A stretch of 64,000 nucleotides of DNA from Bombyx mori (lineage: Eukaryota > Arthropoda > Insecta > Lepidoptera > Bombycidae). Every line of letters starts with the position of its first letter. Position 1 is the first letter of the stretch. The notes below the pieces were generated by a model. The model saw only the letters and a list, made by a program, of their open reading frames with translations, made no database searches and had not been told where the DNA came from. Where the stretch lies: NCBI RefSeq assembly GCF_030269925.1, contig NC_085128.1:7504501-7568500 (forward strand). The letters are read 5' to 3'. The translations under genes and the position numbers were made by a program. Positions 20,117-32,315 of the stretch are shown here, in pieces.

Positions 20117-20619
20117 ATTATTAAGTTATCAATAGTCATTATATTCTATCTTATTTTCACTACTTTTTGATCCTCCTAGTACATAATCATTTTTTTTATT
20201 GTTAACCAAGATAATGCTTTTTGATCAACCTAATAATAACTTAGATATAACCCATTTTACATTTAAAGCATACATGTTTGCATAAAACCTACAAAATTAA
20301 AATAACTGAAACTTTAGTTCATATTATACTTAAGTTTAAGCTTGAGCGAGTTCAAATATTATAATATTAGTTCTGTACGAGTGAGTATTGCATTATTAAG
20401 CTATAGTCAACTTTATTAGCCTGTACAACTGTTGTTTGCTGTACGTGTGTTTCATATTAATTACTGGAATAATATTCCACAAGGGATATATGACCTACAT
20501 TTGTATAGAAACTATTTTCCATTAATGCCCAGTTCGATGACTTCAATTAGGCGCTAGGCCTCTTAAGGATTTTATTACATGTAGAACGAAGGATTTGGAG
20601 AAACGCTTATTGGATATTA
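20117..20619. other. Mariner 3' flank and intergenic DNA
   Basis: The string CTACTTTTTGATCCTCCTAG at about 20159-20178 might be the old mariner end, but no partner was found upstream. Otherwise nothing recognised. Confidence 0.3.
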
Positions 20620-20842
20620 TCTATACTTCTATACTTATATTATAAAGAGGAAAGATTTGTTTGTTTGTTTGTTTCGAATAGGCTCCGAAACTACTGGACC
20701 GATTTGAAAAATTCTTGGTCCATTAGAAGCCGACATTGTCCCTGATGAGCATAGGCTACTTTTTTTAATTTTTTTTATATTTTATTTTTTGGTTTCATGT
20801 GTGTTTTAATGTTTCCGAAGCGAAGCGAGGGCGGGTCGCTAG
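20620..20842 (+). mobile_element. Non-autonomous Helitron-like element
   Basis: It begins TCTATACTTC after an A and ends GGGCGGGTCGCTAG before a T, the TC...CTAG with A/T-flank layout of Helitrons. The interior has GTTTGTTTGTTTGTTT and GGACCGATTTGAAAAATTCT. The same element occurs inverted at 29467-29675. No coding sequence. Confidence 0.6.
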
Positions 20843-20928
20843 TTGGTATATAATATGTAAAAATTGATTGATACTATGAAAATTTATGAAATCAATATTA
20901 ATTGCTGTCATCAATTTTTTATTAAGAA

Positions 20929-21106
20929 CTAGCTGACCTGGCAGACTTCATAGTGCCTCAATGCCTCAATCGATAAATAAAAGAGCTAAACTTTTTATCT
21001 ACCTTTAAACCTTCTCTGGACTCCCACAAATAATTCAAGACCAAAATTAGCCAAATCGGTCCAACGAACGTCGGGAAAACGAACAACAATTCATTTATAT
21101 ATATAA
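20929..21106 (-). mobile_element. Deleted copy of the 17141-17713 Helitron-like repeat
   Basis: It starts CTAGCTGACCTGGCAGACTT on the plus strand, which is the minus-strand 3' end. It matches both ends of the repeat at 17141 but lacks about 370 bp internally, joining just after GAGCTAAAC. Confidence 0.5.
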
Positions 21107-22490
21107 ATTAATAATAACACTTAAAAAGCACTCACTTGTTATTCTGTGCTTGTAACTTTGAAACATAACTCTGTTCTTCAAAGGAGTTTTTATGGTCATT
21201 CATGTAAAGATAAAACGGGGAAAGGCTGATTGTTAATACGAATTGCAAACAGCGCTCTGGACGTTTTTCCTTCAAAACCAAATTCAGTTTGGCTACTTTT
21301 TATACTTTTCACTAAAAACGGAATCCTTTTGAAAATATTTAAAAACCTCGCTACCTTAAGAAATATCTTAAAGTAATTCTTTTCAGACTTGAGACCTTAA
21401 TGTTATTTCACGTTGTTTTCAAAGGAGTGTATCATCGATAGTACAGGTATCGATTTTGTGGTTTTAACTTATTTTGAACGAATTTACATCTTCACATAAA
21501 AAAACACAAGTAATTATTTTGGATGGAATTCCTAAAATCCAGATGACGAATAAATGGTTTCGCTGTTTGCGGCTACAGGGTTAATCTCGTGCGAGCGGCA
21601 GTGTTGTGGTACCTAACTAAATTGCATTCGCGAAACGAGATTTGACCCGCAAATAGAACCGTGTCACTGGAGACACAGCTGTATATTAGCATCCAACGTT
21701 GACCTGCATTGTATGATAAAAAACTGACAGGTTTAGCCCTAACTTATCATACTGAACTTATAACAAACTATAATCAGTATTATCATTGACAAAAAAAAAG
21801 GGTGCGTGTACTTATGCACGCGGGTAGGAAGTTATACTTTATTTTTATTAAATTTATTTCTTTTTTTTAAATATTAAATAATTAATAATAAATATTTAAC
21901 GGTAATAATTTAATAATATTTAGTATGAATTATATTAAATAATAATTTTGTCATTTATATTACTAAAAAATGAATGCTAATAACACTTTTTTTTACGAGT
22001 GTACATGCGCGAAAGTTCACCTGCGACTATATTCAGACTCGCCAAGTTACGTCGGTCGTATTGTAATGAGCGATTTAGTGGGCAACTTCATTCTGTTAAT
22101 TTTGTGTCACGGTGCGCGCGCATCGTAAAATTTCACTCTCATCAATTTTTCATAAGGCGCCTACAGAAGCATAACTTCAAAAAAACCTGTGCTTTTCGAG
22201 ACGCCGACAAAAGTGATAACTTGTACTAATCTAAGTTGAACTATTTAATATTAAAATTGTTCAATTTGAGAAAAAGCTTAGGTTATTATTTTTTGTATAA
22301 TAATATAATAATGTAAGGTAAATTGTAACATAAATTGAAAGAGATATATAAATAGTTAGGAGTTACATACGTTCTCAGTACCGCTGCCGTATGCGTGAGA
22401 GAAAGAGAAGACAGACTGGCGCCGTAACGCGTTACGTAACGAAACGGTTTACCTTCCAATAAAAAGTTAACACTTCAATAATAATTTTAT
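21107..22490. other. Intergenic, nothing recognised
   Basis: Very AT-rich in 21840-21980. GC-richer at 22000-22210 and 22370-22450. No motif identified. Confidence 0.45.
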
Positions 22491-22640
22491 AATGTTCACG
22501 ATTAACTTCGGCGGTGAAGGAATAGTATCGTGTAATAAAAATCAAACCCGCAAAATTATAATTTGCGTAATTACTGGTGGTAGGATCTCTTGTGAGTCCG
22601 CACGGGTAGGTACCACCACCTTCCTGTCGTGAAGCAATAA
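22491..22640 (+). repeat. Bm1 SINE fragment
   Basis: Matches the middle of Bm1 (GTTCACGATTAACTTC through GGTAGGTACCACCACC). Lacks the tRNA head and the 3' tail. Confidence 0.8.
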
Positions 22641-23162
22641 TCCATTCAAAATCCGTTCCGTAGTTTTAAAGACTTAAACATACATAGGGATGTAGGGACA
22701 GAGAAAGCGACTTTGTTTTATACTATGTTGATGTAGAGAAACCTCAAACGAACCGTGATTTAATTGACCCATCTTAGTAGTTATTTACAATTATATATAA
22801 TTATATAATTAATTGACTATCAACATTTTCTAAAGAATTTTCTGAAAAGCTATTAACGTTGTTTATCTTGCTTCTCTAAAGTAATGTTTACGGTGAGGAA
22901 TATTTGTGTAAATGTTTAATGAATAGTACAGACGAGATTTATGTTGGTTTTCGTATTTTGACAAGGTACCTGGCACAAAACAATTTAGTGTTTCCGTTGA
23001 AGATAATATAGCAATCAAGCCTTCAACGTCATATCTTAGGGTGAGTAGTAATATTTGCACTACGGCTCTTGTGTTCTGTGCCTTTTAGCCCGGGTACATC
23101 ATAAGAGGTATCTACCCAAAAAAAAAAAAACGCATCTCTCTCTAATGCGAGCTTTACAATAC

Positions 23163-23325
23163 CGGTGGTAGGACCTCTTGTGAGTCCGCATGGGTAGGTA
23201 CCACCACCCCGCCTATTTCTGCCGTGAAGCAGTAATGCGTTTGTTTCGGCTTGAAGGGTGGGGCAGCCGTTGTAACTGAACTGAGACCTTAGAACTTACG
23301 TCTCAAGGTGGGTGGTGCATTTACA
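23163..23325 (+). repeat. Bm1 SINE fragment
   Basis: Starts at GGTGGTAGGACCTCTTG and ends within GGTGGTGCATTTAC, so it is truncated at both ends. Confidence 0.85.
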
Positions 23326-23627
23326 ATAAATAAAATTACGTTATTTCAAGTTTCTGGTAATTAGGAGGGTATAATAAATATTTTGTTTAAAAGATATGAT
23401 ATCTGTATATTGCCACACCGCAAATTTTTAGAATTGAATGTTGCGTATAGTAAGCTGCTGTAGTACCACTAAATATGACTGTCAATTTAGTATCACTAAC
23501 ATTAAAGAACTCATAGTCGCCGTGGGGTACAGAATGAGACGTGTAGTAAGCTCATATCGAACGATGCGACTATATATAATATAATTTGATTATTTATATA
23601 TATTATATTTATTATAATAATATAATT

Positions 23628-23880
23628 TGCGTAATTACTGGTAGGGCATCTTGTGAACCCACATAGGTAAGTACCACCAAACTGCCAATTTCTATCAGAA
23701 TGCAGTAATGCTAGATGGTCTCTAGTGTCTAATCTAGGTTTAGGTTTAGGTCGCTAGTCTGAAGTATTGGACAGCCATTATTTGACTATTGACCTCATGT
23801 CATCAGGTGGGCAGTGCATTCATGTTGTGTTGTCTTGAGCTCTGGTAAGCACTTAATATCAGATGGGCCAAGAGCTTTTT
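23628..23880 (+). repeat. Diverged Bm1 SINE
   Basis: Starts TTGCGTAATTACTGG and ends ATCAGATGGGCC. Clearly Bm1 but with many changes, so an older copy. It follows an AT-only stretch. Confidence 0.75.
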
Positions 23881-25086
23881 CGCTAGTTTTTCCTTTAAAA
23901 GAATATATAAACATAGAGAGAATTACAGAATAAAAGTAACAAAATAAATCACTACAAACGAATACTGATTTTATCTTCTTATTCTCGACCTAAAAAATAT
24001 TCAAACAAATTTTATTCTACCTGTTATCGTTTTAATATTGCTAAGCACAACACATAAAGGAAAGCTTTCCATTCATTTATTCAGCGTTACCTTAAATGCG
24101 TTCGAAGCACGTTTTCGTTAAAGCCTACCTCAATTCGACAAAAGCAGGATTATAATATTAAAACAAAAAATCTTTCAGTCCATATAATTCACGTTAGCAT
24201 TTAAGAATGGATTCTGACATTTTGAAAGAAGAAGTCCTAAAGTATTACTCGTTGCAAAGGAGAATTAAACATTGTTTGAGCGTTATTCAATACATCGCCA
24301 ACTTTATTCATTTTAGTCCACCCAAACAAAAAATGTAAAAGTTGAAGACCCATAGATATTATAATCCTGTGTTACGAACTAAAAGTGATGAACCTCAGTT
24401 TCCTATCCAATTCTCTGTAATGGCCAGTTATTGAAATAGGCAAAACAATGCTTGCCTATTCCTACTGCGAAGGAATAATTCATTTTAGCTTGATAATTGT
24501 TAGGCCAATACAATATACATTTTGATGAAATTCCTCAAGGTTAGTAGTGGTGGGTAATATCTTGTACTACGGGATAGTGTACCGCTTCATACTAGGTAGC
24601 CTGTGAGCTCATCGAGTTATTATTTAAAAAAAGCTCTGTAGGTTGACCACCAAGTGAAAAGAATATTTTACCTTTTTTGCCTTTGTATGCTGTAAAAATG
24701 TAATCGATTGAAACTATATATTATTATGTAAAGCTAGGACCCACTTTCGAGTGTCATTCAATTTCAATAGAGCGGCGTAGTTTCCCGAATCGAGTCGCTC
24801 GGAACGGATTGAAAAAATGATTCTATTTGACGCTGAAACCTGCCCCTACGTGACGGCTTCCAACTGTAGACACAGTTACTACAAAAACGTTCTTTGTGTT
24901 AGCGACGTGCCTCGTGAAATAGTCATTATGCCGCTTTGAGCTACGAAACGTAAAAGGAACGTAGTACGGCGAAAGTACAGGTTTTGTTACGGTATACCTT
25001 TTGTTAGGCAAGTTCATTTGATTCCTCGATATGGAAAGACGAAAAGAAAAATAATTAAAAAATAGAAAGATAATTAGAAAATAAAT
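23881..25086. other. Intergenic, nothing recognised
   Basis: AT-rich. A weak Bm1-like trace may exist near 24540-24630. No gene supported. Confidence 0.4.
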
Positions 25087-25380
25087 ATCGTGTAATAAAA
25101 ACCAAACCCGCAAAATTATAATTTTGCGTAATCACTGGTGCTAGGACCTCTTGGGAGTCCGCACGGGTAGGTTCCACCACCCCGCCTATTTCCGCCGTGA
25201 AGCAGTAATGCGTTTCGGTTCGAAGGGTGGGGTAGCCGTTGCAACTATACTGAGATCTTAGAACTTATATCTCGAGGAGGGTGGCGCATTTACGTTGTAG
25301 ATGTCTATGGGCTCTAGTAACCACATAACACCAGGTGGGCTGTGAGCTCGTCCATCCATCGAAGCAATAAAAAAAAAAAG
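25087..25380 (+). repeat. 5'-truncated Bm1 SINE
   Basis: Starts ATCGTGTAATAAAAACC and runs to the normal 3' end and poly-A. Lacks the tRNA-like head. Confidence 0.88.
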
Positions 25381-25717
25381 TAAATTTAAGAATCATGGAG
25401 TTTGTGTAGCTATCTGAACGCAGTGTTACTGATGTGCGCCCTTTCTTTTGATGTGTTGTTCCCGTTTTATCGTTATCGAATTATGATCGAGTATATTCAA
25501 TTAAGCCGGTTCTCGCGTTAACTAGATTTGTCTTGATGTCGAGTATGCTGGCGGTAAATAGGAATATTTAATTAACGGTCTCAACCGATTTCACTTTAGA
25601 CGTTTTTGATCGCAGGTTAACTTGCTATTCGAATCCAGCTAGTTATAATTGCTTAAGGAGAATGTTATACCTTTGATAAATTCTGTTATAATTATCTAGT
25701 AGTTATTATAAAAGGGA
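25381..25717. other. Intergenic, nothing recognised
   Basis: No feature seen. Confidence 0.4.
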
Positions 25718-26165
25718 AAAATTTACAAAACGATCATTAGACCTACCGTTCTGTATGGGTCTGAATGTTGGGCGACGAAAGCAAAGCATGAAAGAGGAGT
25801 GCATGCGGCAGAGATGCGAATGTTTAGATGGATGTGCGGACTGACAAAAATGGACAAGATAAAGAATGAGTATAACAGAGGAAGTGTGGAAGTAGCCCCG
25901 GTAATCAACAAATTAAAGAGCGGACGGTTAGCGTGGTATGGACATGTGATGCGTAGAGAGAAGATGCATGTGACTAGGAGATGTATGGAAAAGGTAGTGC
26001 AAGGTAGAGGGGGAAGAGGTCGACCGAAGAAGACATGGTTGGAGTGTGTGAATGACGATATGAGAGAGAAAAGAATGAGTGTTGAGATGACGGCTGATAA
26101 AAGATAATGAAAGAAAAAATTAGCTGTACCGACCCCAACTAGTGGGATAAGGTGGAGAAAAAGAG
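25718..26165 (+). mobile_element. RTE-type LINE remnant, RT C-terminus
   Basis: The open frame reads KIYKTIIRPTVLYGSECWAT, then MRMFRWMCG, LAWYGHVMRR and GRGRPKKTWLECV, the C-terminal block of RTE-type LINE polyproteins. The stop is at 26105-26107. It is followed by the short tail motif ACCCCAACTAGTGGGATAAG that commonly ends these elements. It is 5'-truncated, so only the last ~130 codons remain. Confidence 0.8.
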
Positions 26166-26218
26166 AATTATCTAGTAATTTTATGTTTTAATAGCTGTTC
26201 ATGCTCAAAGTATCTTAC

Positions 26219-26416
26219 CTGTTTTAACCAGCTTGAAGGTGACTTGCTGTTGATTCTTGAGCTGTTCATTATGAATTGGATGCGTTAGCTCTCGAAGAGC
26301 CATCTCCACTGATGGTTGCTGCATGGTAAAAGATGAGGTACGTCTCGGCGGCGTCGAATCTTTGGATCGGCCAAGCCTCCGAAAGAAACTAACTTTCTTC
26401 GATTTAGAGTTAGTAC
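26219..26416 (-). CDS. Internal coding exon of an unrecognised host gene
   Basis: 198 bp (66 codons). The acceptor is TTTTGACAG just upstream and the donor CAG|GTAAGATA begins at 26218. Both ends are in phase 1, so the exon is symmetric. It encodes GTNSKSKKVSFFRRLGRSKD, STPPRRTSSFTMQQP, then HNEQLKNQQQVTFKLVKT. It is basic and Ser/Thr-rich near the start with possible phosphorylation sites (RRTSS). The phase matches the exon at 26655-27232. I do not recognise the family. Further exons should lie at lower coordinates, but I could not find them. Confidence 0.6.
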
Positions 26417-26654
26417 CTGTCAAAATGAAGTAATTTTTATTTATGATATTCCAGTAGCCTTCGTTTTTGAAAATATTATTATTTTAAATCAAACGTCTTA
26501 TCACACGTAGTTAAAAAAAACCACAAAGATGCAATGGAAAATGATGTTAAGTTTACTATCACATCGCAGTCATCATAAGTACCATGCTAAATTGGTGAGG
26601 CAGAATCGGTTAGCTAACAAACAAGCGATCTGAAATCCACACTTTCGTTTAAAC

Positions 26655-27232
26655 CTTCAAGAGACGAACGCTGTGGTGTAGAAGTGCGGGTCGAGTTCCC
26701 TGGTGAGGGTGTCGGCTCAGAGTTGGGCCGAGGTGGAAGCAGACTTAAAGATGATTCCGCAGGAGAAGGAAAATGTGATGCTGATACATCTGGTCGATGA
26801 TCTGGCTCAGGGGTCGTAACGCGAATATTTGCGCCGAATTGCGGAGTACTTGCCACTTCGAATAACGCATCGAAATCGCGATCAAATATATTTTTCCTAG
26901 AAAAAGCTGGAGTCGGCAAAGGAGCGGGTAGTTCAAACTCGTCGGGGGCGGGTGTCCTAACAATTTTTCCGAAATCATTGTTTTCGTGACGTCCGAGCTT
27001 TTTGAAAAGCTTGGCTTTTGTTCGCTCGCGCACCTTGCTCGAGCGGTCGAGCGACGGCGTCGGCGATGCCGGCGCGCGCTCCGCTGGCTCCGGGGGCGCC
27101 GTTTTGAGAGAGTTGCCGCAGACGAGGGTGGGGGCCAAGGGCAGGGGGTGCGTGCTGGATGGCAAACTCAGCAGCGGTCCAACCAAAATATCAAGTGTAG
27201 GCCGCTGCCGGGGCCGGGGCAGCGAATGCGAG
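26655..27232 (-). CDS. Large coding exon of the same unrecognised host gene
   Basis: An open frame that continues to 27303 upstream and 26614 downstream. A good acceptor (CCCTGACTTACAG) starts the exon at 27232. A weaker donor (GAAG|GTTTAA) at 26654 gives phase 1, which joins in frame to 26416. The residues are Pro/Ser-rich and disordered-looking (PPEPAERAPASPTPS). A basic patch KAKLFKKLGRHENNDFGKIV is followed by FSRKNIFDRDFDALFEV. KKLGR here and RRLGR in the next exon look like related short motifs. It is much more GC-rich than the surroundings, as expected for coding DNA. It may be a scaffold or channel tail, but nothing proves this. Confidence 0.55.
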
Positions 27233-27303
27233 CTGTAAGTCAGGGAAACTACTTCATCCGCAGGATATATTACGTACATCCCTGGTGAGACCGCATCGCG
27301 CAA

Positions 27304-29466
27304 ATTCTTCGCGCCCTCCGAAGAGGTTTACGCGCGTCACTTTAACTCACTACCACTACAATCTAGTTCTGGATATAATTTAACGAAATGTCCCAATTAA
27401 AATTAAATTATTTTTGACACAAAGCTTAAAAATCTATTTCGACCACAACGTGGAATGTTTTTAAAGGTGACGTAGTGGTTTGATAAATAGACAAGATGAA
27501 CAACTATTAAGGAATGTTTCAAGGGAAGGATTTTGAGCCATAACTAGTGTTCGACGAAGCAGTTTCTTCCATTAATGTCGCGTTATTCTTCAACCTAGAA
27601 AATAATATATAGAATAAAATTAATAAAACATAATATTATACTCGTAGTATGAAGGTTTCCACCTTTGAAAATTGTTTTTTGAAGTGGAAAATTCATAAGC
27701 ATATTAGATAAGGCCTTGCCTAAAATTAGCTGTCTAAAATGTGCTATATTTTACAGTTGTAAGTAGGTAGATAATACGCTGATACCACAGTGTTACACAA
27801 TGCTGTCTAGAGACACGAAAGCGTGGTCCGCCTTTCATACGTTATTCGTTAATATTCTTTATCAAATGTCTATGATAAAAATACACTATTTTCAAACTTT
27901 TCCATTAACTTTAACGATAAGACCTTGACTCATGTTAAATTTTATGATTTCAGGTCAACGGGAAGTGTCCCTTAATTTTTTATGAGTAACAAAATAGGGT
28001 TATATATAATATTTTGATTGTGTCGAATGAGAAGCTGGAGATTTATAACGAATTCTTTCCGTCGTAGATCTAATATTTGCTACTAATTTAAACTTCACAT
28101 CTCTAGAAGTTCCTGAAAAGCATATTCTTAAGTAACGGACAGATAGGCAGATGAACAACAAAATTATTCTTTCTATAAGTGCTTCATTTTTCCTTTCAAA
28201 AATAGTTTTTGCCGAATCCTAAAAATGGAACCAATTGGAGTGACGCGCAGTTGCATCGCTCGATATGAATAGGTTATCAAATGGGCTCTAATAGTCATTT
28301 ATCACAAGCCTACAAGTAAGTTCTTCAATCAATAGCGCATTTAACAACAAGGAGAGAAGTGTAGTAATAATAAACCTAGACACGAAGCGTGAAAAACATT
28401 AATTTCTTCGGAAGTTTCCATATTCAGTTTTAAAAAGAAGGACTTTTCTTCTCAAACATATTCAATGTTCCTTAGAAACACCGTTTGTAGGTGAATGAAT
28501 TAAATACAGCGAAGTTTAAGTAGGAGTAAAGTTTGAAGAACAAGATATTTCCCTCTGTGAAGATGATTCTAATTAGTGTTTCTTTTAAAATTAATTTATA
28601 TTGGTTGCCTAAGTTTGCTAGGTTTGTACTTTAAAGCCCTGTAAGTTGAACTTGATATCGGTACATAAATACTGACTTTTCAATTTACACACAAATATTT
28701 GTTTTGATCCAATATTAAATGTAAATCTAGTATTATGGGGTTACCGGTGATATTGTATTTTAGCGGTAATCTCTGAGAGGTAATCTTTTGAGCTTGTGGT
28801 AGTAGTGTTGTGAGCGCCGGTAGGTACCACAAGCTTGTTTATTTGGGCCTTGAAGCAGTCGTTCATTCACATAAAAGTGTGCACATAAAAATGTGATTTT
28901 CATTAGAAATATTTCTGGGCAAGCATATAACATAAAAATAATATGGATTCCTTTTAATTTTGTATTCAAACTTAACGTGAGTGAGTTGAGTCTCCACCTA
29001 AGACATATTTTATTTTACTCATTAATTGAACAGTCTAAGTGAAATGAATTAGTAAATGACGAACGAACATATTTAATTACATACATACATAGCATAAAAC
29101 TATTTTCTCTGTAAGAACTATTTTATAAAATATAAATCATATGTAATATTTAAATGACTTTATCAGGTTACTCACTTCAATGCCCTTGATGTCTTTAGAG
29201 TACAATAAAAGCTCTTAAACTTTTCAGACTGGAGAAATATGGATTTTAATGCAAATTTTGAGTTCTATTATTTGTTATAATGTACTTTTATTTAGTTTTC
29301 AAACAGTTGTCAGATCATAGCTCTGTGAATAGCACTTGCGTTTAAATATTATGCATTAACTAATATAAACAAATAACTGTCCATTAATTATCTATTTTTG
29401 TCGATGACCGAAAACATTCACCCAGATGTTTTAAATTATCTCCTCTATGACCTATTTTATTATTTA
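27304..29466. other. Intergenic or intronic DNA
   Basis: May include upstream introns of the unrecognised gene. A faint Bm1-like trace lies at 28775-28880 (CGCCGGTAGGTACCAC). No gene supported. Confidence 0.4.
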
Positions 29467-29675
29467 CTAGCGACCCGCCCTCGCTTCGCTTCGGAAACAT
29501 TAAAACAAACATGAAAAAAAAAAAAAAAAAAAAAAAAATGCCTATGTTCATCAGGGACAATGTCGGCTTCTAATGGAAAAAGAATTTTTCAAATCGGTCC
29601 AGTAGTTTCGGAGCCTATTCGAAACAAACAAACAAACAAATCTTTCCTCTTTATAATATTAGTATAGAGTATAGA
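29467..29675 (-). mobile_element. Non-autonomous Helitron-like element, inverted copy
   Basis: Same family as 20620-20842 in the other orientation. The plus strand starts CTAGCGACCCGCCCTCGC and ends AGTATAGAGTATAGA. It carries an internal poly-A run of about 25. Confidence 0.6.
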
Positions 29676-30340
29676 TATAGATATATAATTTTTCGCAGTA
29701 GCAAATTATTCCAATTAAGCTTAATATGTTTTTCGATATAATGATCAGATTTGAGTTGTAGCATGTTTCACTAGAACGGGGCTCAAACAAGCGGGTCAAG
29801 TGGTGCCACAATAGCTGGGGGTAGGCCTCGCAACACAAGAACCACTTTAAACTTCCCAACACAGCCTTTACTCAGATTTACATTCGACTTTACTTTCGCC
29901 AGAAAGATATTCATTACTTAACGATATTCCTAGTAGTTCCTCTCAACGTAAAGGTCTTATCACAAAATACAAAGACGGACTTAGACACAAAATACCTAAG
30001 GTATAAAGAGAAGAGTGAATATAAAAAACAAAATTATTGAGAATTAGGCGGTAGTTAATAAAATAGTAAAATATTGAATAAGGTCTTAGGTGATGTGTCT
30101 AAACACCAAAACTTTATAGTATTCAAAACGTTTGAAATACTAAACCCAAGGTTATACTGTAATATTATAAGTTTTAATTTGGTAAAACTTTCCGATTTTC
30201 ACAAGTCTCGAGACATGATTAAAATATGGGTTTTATGTTTAATTTTAGCTATTCATTAAACGACCGACAATATTGAACCGCAATTTCTATTTTAAGAGAC
30301 ATTTCATTCAATATTGACTTGAAAACTCATAAATTTGGAC
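29676..30340. other. Intergenic, nothing recognised
   Basis: No feature seen. Confidence 0.4.
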
Positions 30341-30460
30341 GGTAAGCAACGGCTTGGCTCTGCCTCTGGAATTGCTGAAGTCCATGGGCGACGGTAATCA
30401 TTCACCATCACGTGGGTCGTATGGTCGTCTGCCTACAAGGGGAATAATAATAAAAAAAAA
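30341..30460 (+). repeat. LINE 3'-tail repeat (BMC1-like short tail)
   Basis: Runs from GGTAAGCAACGGCTTGGCTC to GCCTACAAGGGGAATAATAA, then A-rich. Same family as 7729-7852. Confidence 0.7.
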
Positions 30461-31758
30461 TTGTTATTTCAAGATTGCAGATTCGATTTTATTTATACTA
30501 AATAAAGACTGCTAGGCTATAAAAAAGTAATAGCTGCTGAGAATTCCACAGCTCGCCTACAAATTAGGCAATTTTTCACAATGATCTATTTCTGTGAAAG
30601 AGAAAGTTAACGCCAAATAGCTAGCTCGTTCTGTTTATGTTTCTGATTGTTCCTGCTCATAACCTGATCGACTTGTGATTTCCGAAAGTGTGCACGGCAT
30701 CGTAAGCTGCATTTTGCTAAAAGCGTGTGATCATTTACTGCCCACAGTTCAATGTTTGCGGTTTGGCTCATTGCCTGTGCCTATAAACCTGTGGCTAGAC
30801 GAGTCGTGACGAATATAGACAGCCATTACCAGTTTATATGGTTTCTTGAGTGAGTACTAGTGATTTGTTTTGTCTTTGTTAATAAATCACTGGTTTTCAA
30901 GTCCATTTAATAAAAGTAGATTGACCAGAAAATTTACCAAACTCGTATTTTTTAGCGCATATTTTATTTTTACATCGACTGGGCTTCCGTTACCTCCTAA
31001 CAAAACAACGACACTAATAAGAAAGCTTATTAGGTAAAATACTAATCCTATCTTTAAAATGGAAAGGGTATTTAAAATCACTGAAAAAGGAATTGAGGTA
31101 GTTTGGGAAAAAGTATCATTAATGAGGAAATATCAATATTCATGACAAAAATACTTTGAACATATTGCTGTATTGTACATGTTACTGGGTAGATCCGTTA
31201 CAAATCAAGTCTGTTTTTCATTGTATAATATGGTTCGTAATTTATGTAAAATATAACAAATCTTCGGAACAACATTAAAAAATAATAAGCTGCAAAATGC
31301 AGCTACTTGAGATCGTGAGTAATAAGCAAAACGTGTACTATTTCTGAGAACAGGTAAATGTGAAGGCATTAGTTAGCAATTAGTCGTGCTCAGAGATTAG
31401 ACCATCAATGAAGATTTGAGCATCAGAACGCAACGATCTATGCTAGGATTACGAATTACACGCATCATTTATGCACACACTAGGCAATCAGCGTAGTGTG
31501 TAATGTAGTGTAAAGTGAATGTAATTAAGTGTTGTAATCAAATTAATATTCTTATTGTTCAAGCTAAAAACATTACTTGGTAAGGAGAAACGAAATATTT
31601 AATAATAATTTTCTTTATATATTTTTCTTTTCTTAATTTAAATAACCTGGTGACGTCACGCGTAGCTGAAGGTATCACGCTCTGTTAACATGAAATAGTT
31701 AAATTGAATATTGTTTAAGTAGCCCGATTTTGTTTTAACAAATCGCGCACGGTTGACC
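30461..31758. other. Intergenic, nothing recognised
   Basis: No supported gene or repeat. Confidence 0.4.
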
Positions 31759-32315
31759 TTTTTTTTTTTTTTTTTGCCCCAAATAAGAATTCCCTATATT
31801 ATAGGTCCCAGAGACTGACGTATATGTATACTTATAAAAGTTTAAATGTATACACATTTAGACAATAACCACCCACACAAAGAACAAGCAGACTTGTTTG
31901 CCGGACATGGGAATAGAACCCACGACCCTAGACGCAACAGTCAGAGCCTTTTTTTTGTTTTGTTTCCTGCCTAAGCTGATAGATAGTCTTGAGAGGCTAT
32001 ATCAGCGTAAACGGGCGAGTAGGTGAGCTCACGGGGCTCTCTAACCTAACCTAACCTAACACGAACCCTAGCAAGAGCCGTGCTTCGCAAAATCTAAGAC
32101 CGGATCCGATACGCGACCTACTGAGAAGATCCGGCGAGAAATTCAATGGGCTGTGTCTGTGGGTTAATTTACTCGCCGAGCCCTACGTCGCAAGCGACGG
32201 GTTCGACGAGAACGATGACCTGAGGACCTAAAAGCACCGTTAGTGGATCAAAAGGACTCGAAATGATGTGAGTCAGGGGCGCTAACTATTGTACCACTGA
32301 GTTATTCACTAAAAT
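31759..32315 (-). mobile_element. tRNA-derived SINE split by a LINE tail
   Basis: The SINE body is at 31759-31944, with poly-T at its left. It contains the reverse of GTGGGTTCTATTCCC, a B-box-like site. The A-box half is at 32277-32315 (reverse of AGTGGTACAATAGTTAGCGC). The gap is filled by a LINE 3' end, and AGTCAG flanks it on both sides. A second member of the SINE family lies at 40448-40705. Confidence 0.7.
31945..32270 (-). mobile_element. 5'-truncated LINE 3' end nested in a SINE
   Basis: Poly-T on the left, then a 3' UTR with AAGATCCGGCGAGAAATTCA and CAAGCGACGGGTTCGACGAG, distantly like the Jockey 3' UTR in this window. The target duplication AGTCAG is at 31939-31944 and 32271-32276. 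(CTAAC)x4 at 32041-32060 resembles the insect telomere unit. Confidence 0.7.

Noticed and set aside
24823..25113. 96-codon minus-strand frame with a hydrophobic start
   Set aside because: AT-driven Phe/Ile run, overlapping the edge of a Bm1 copy. No family resemblance.
32041..32060. True telomeric or subtelomeric tract
   Set aside because: Only four units, inside a LINE tail with unique DNA on both sides.
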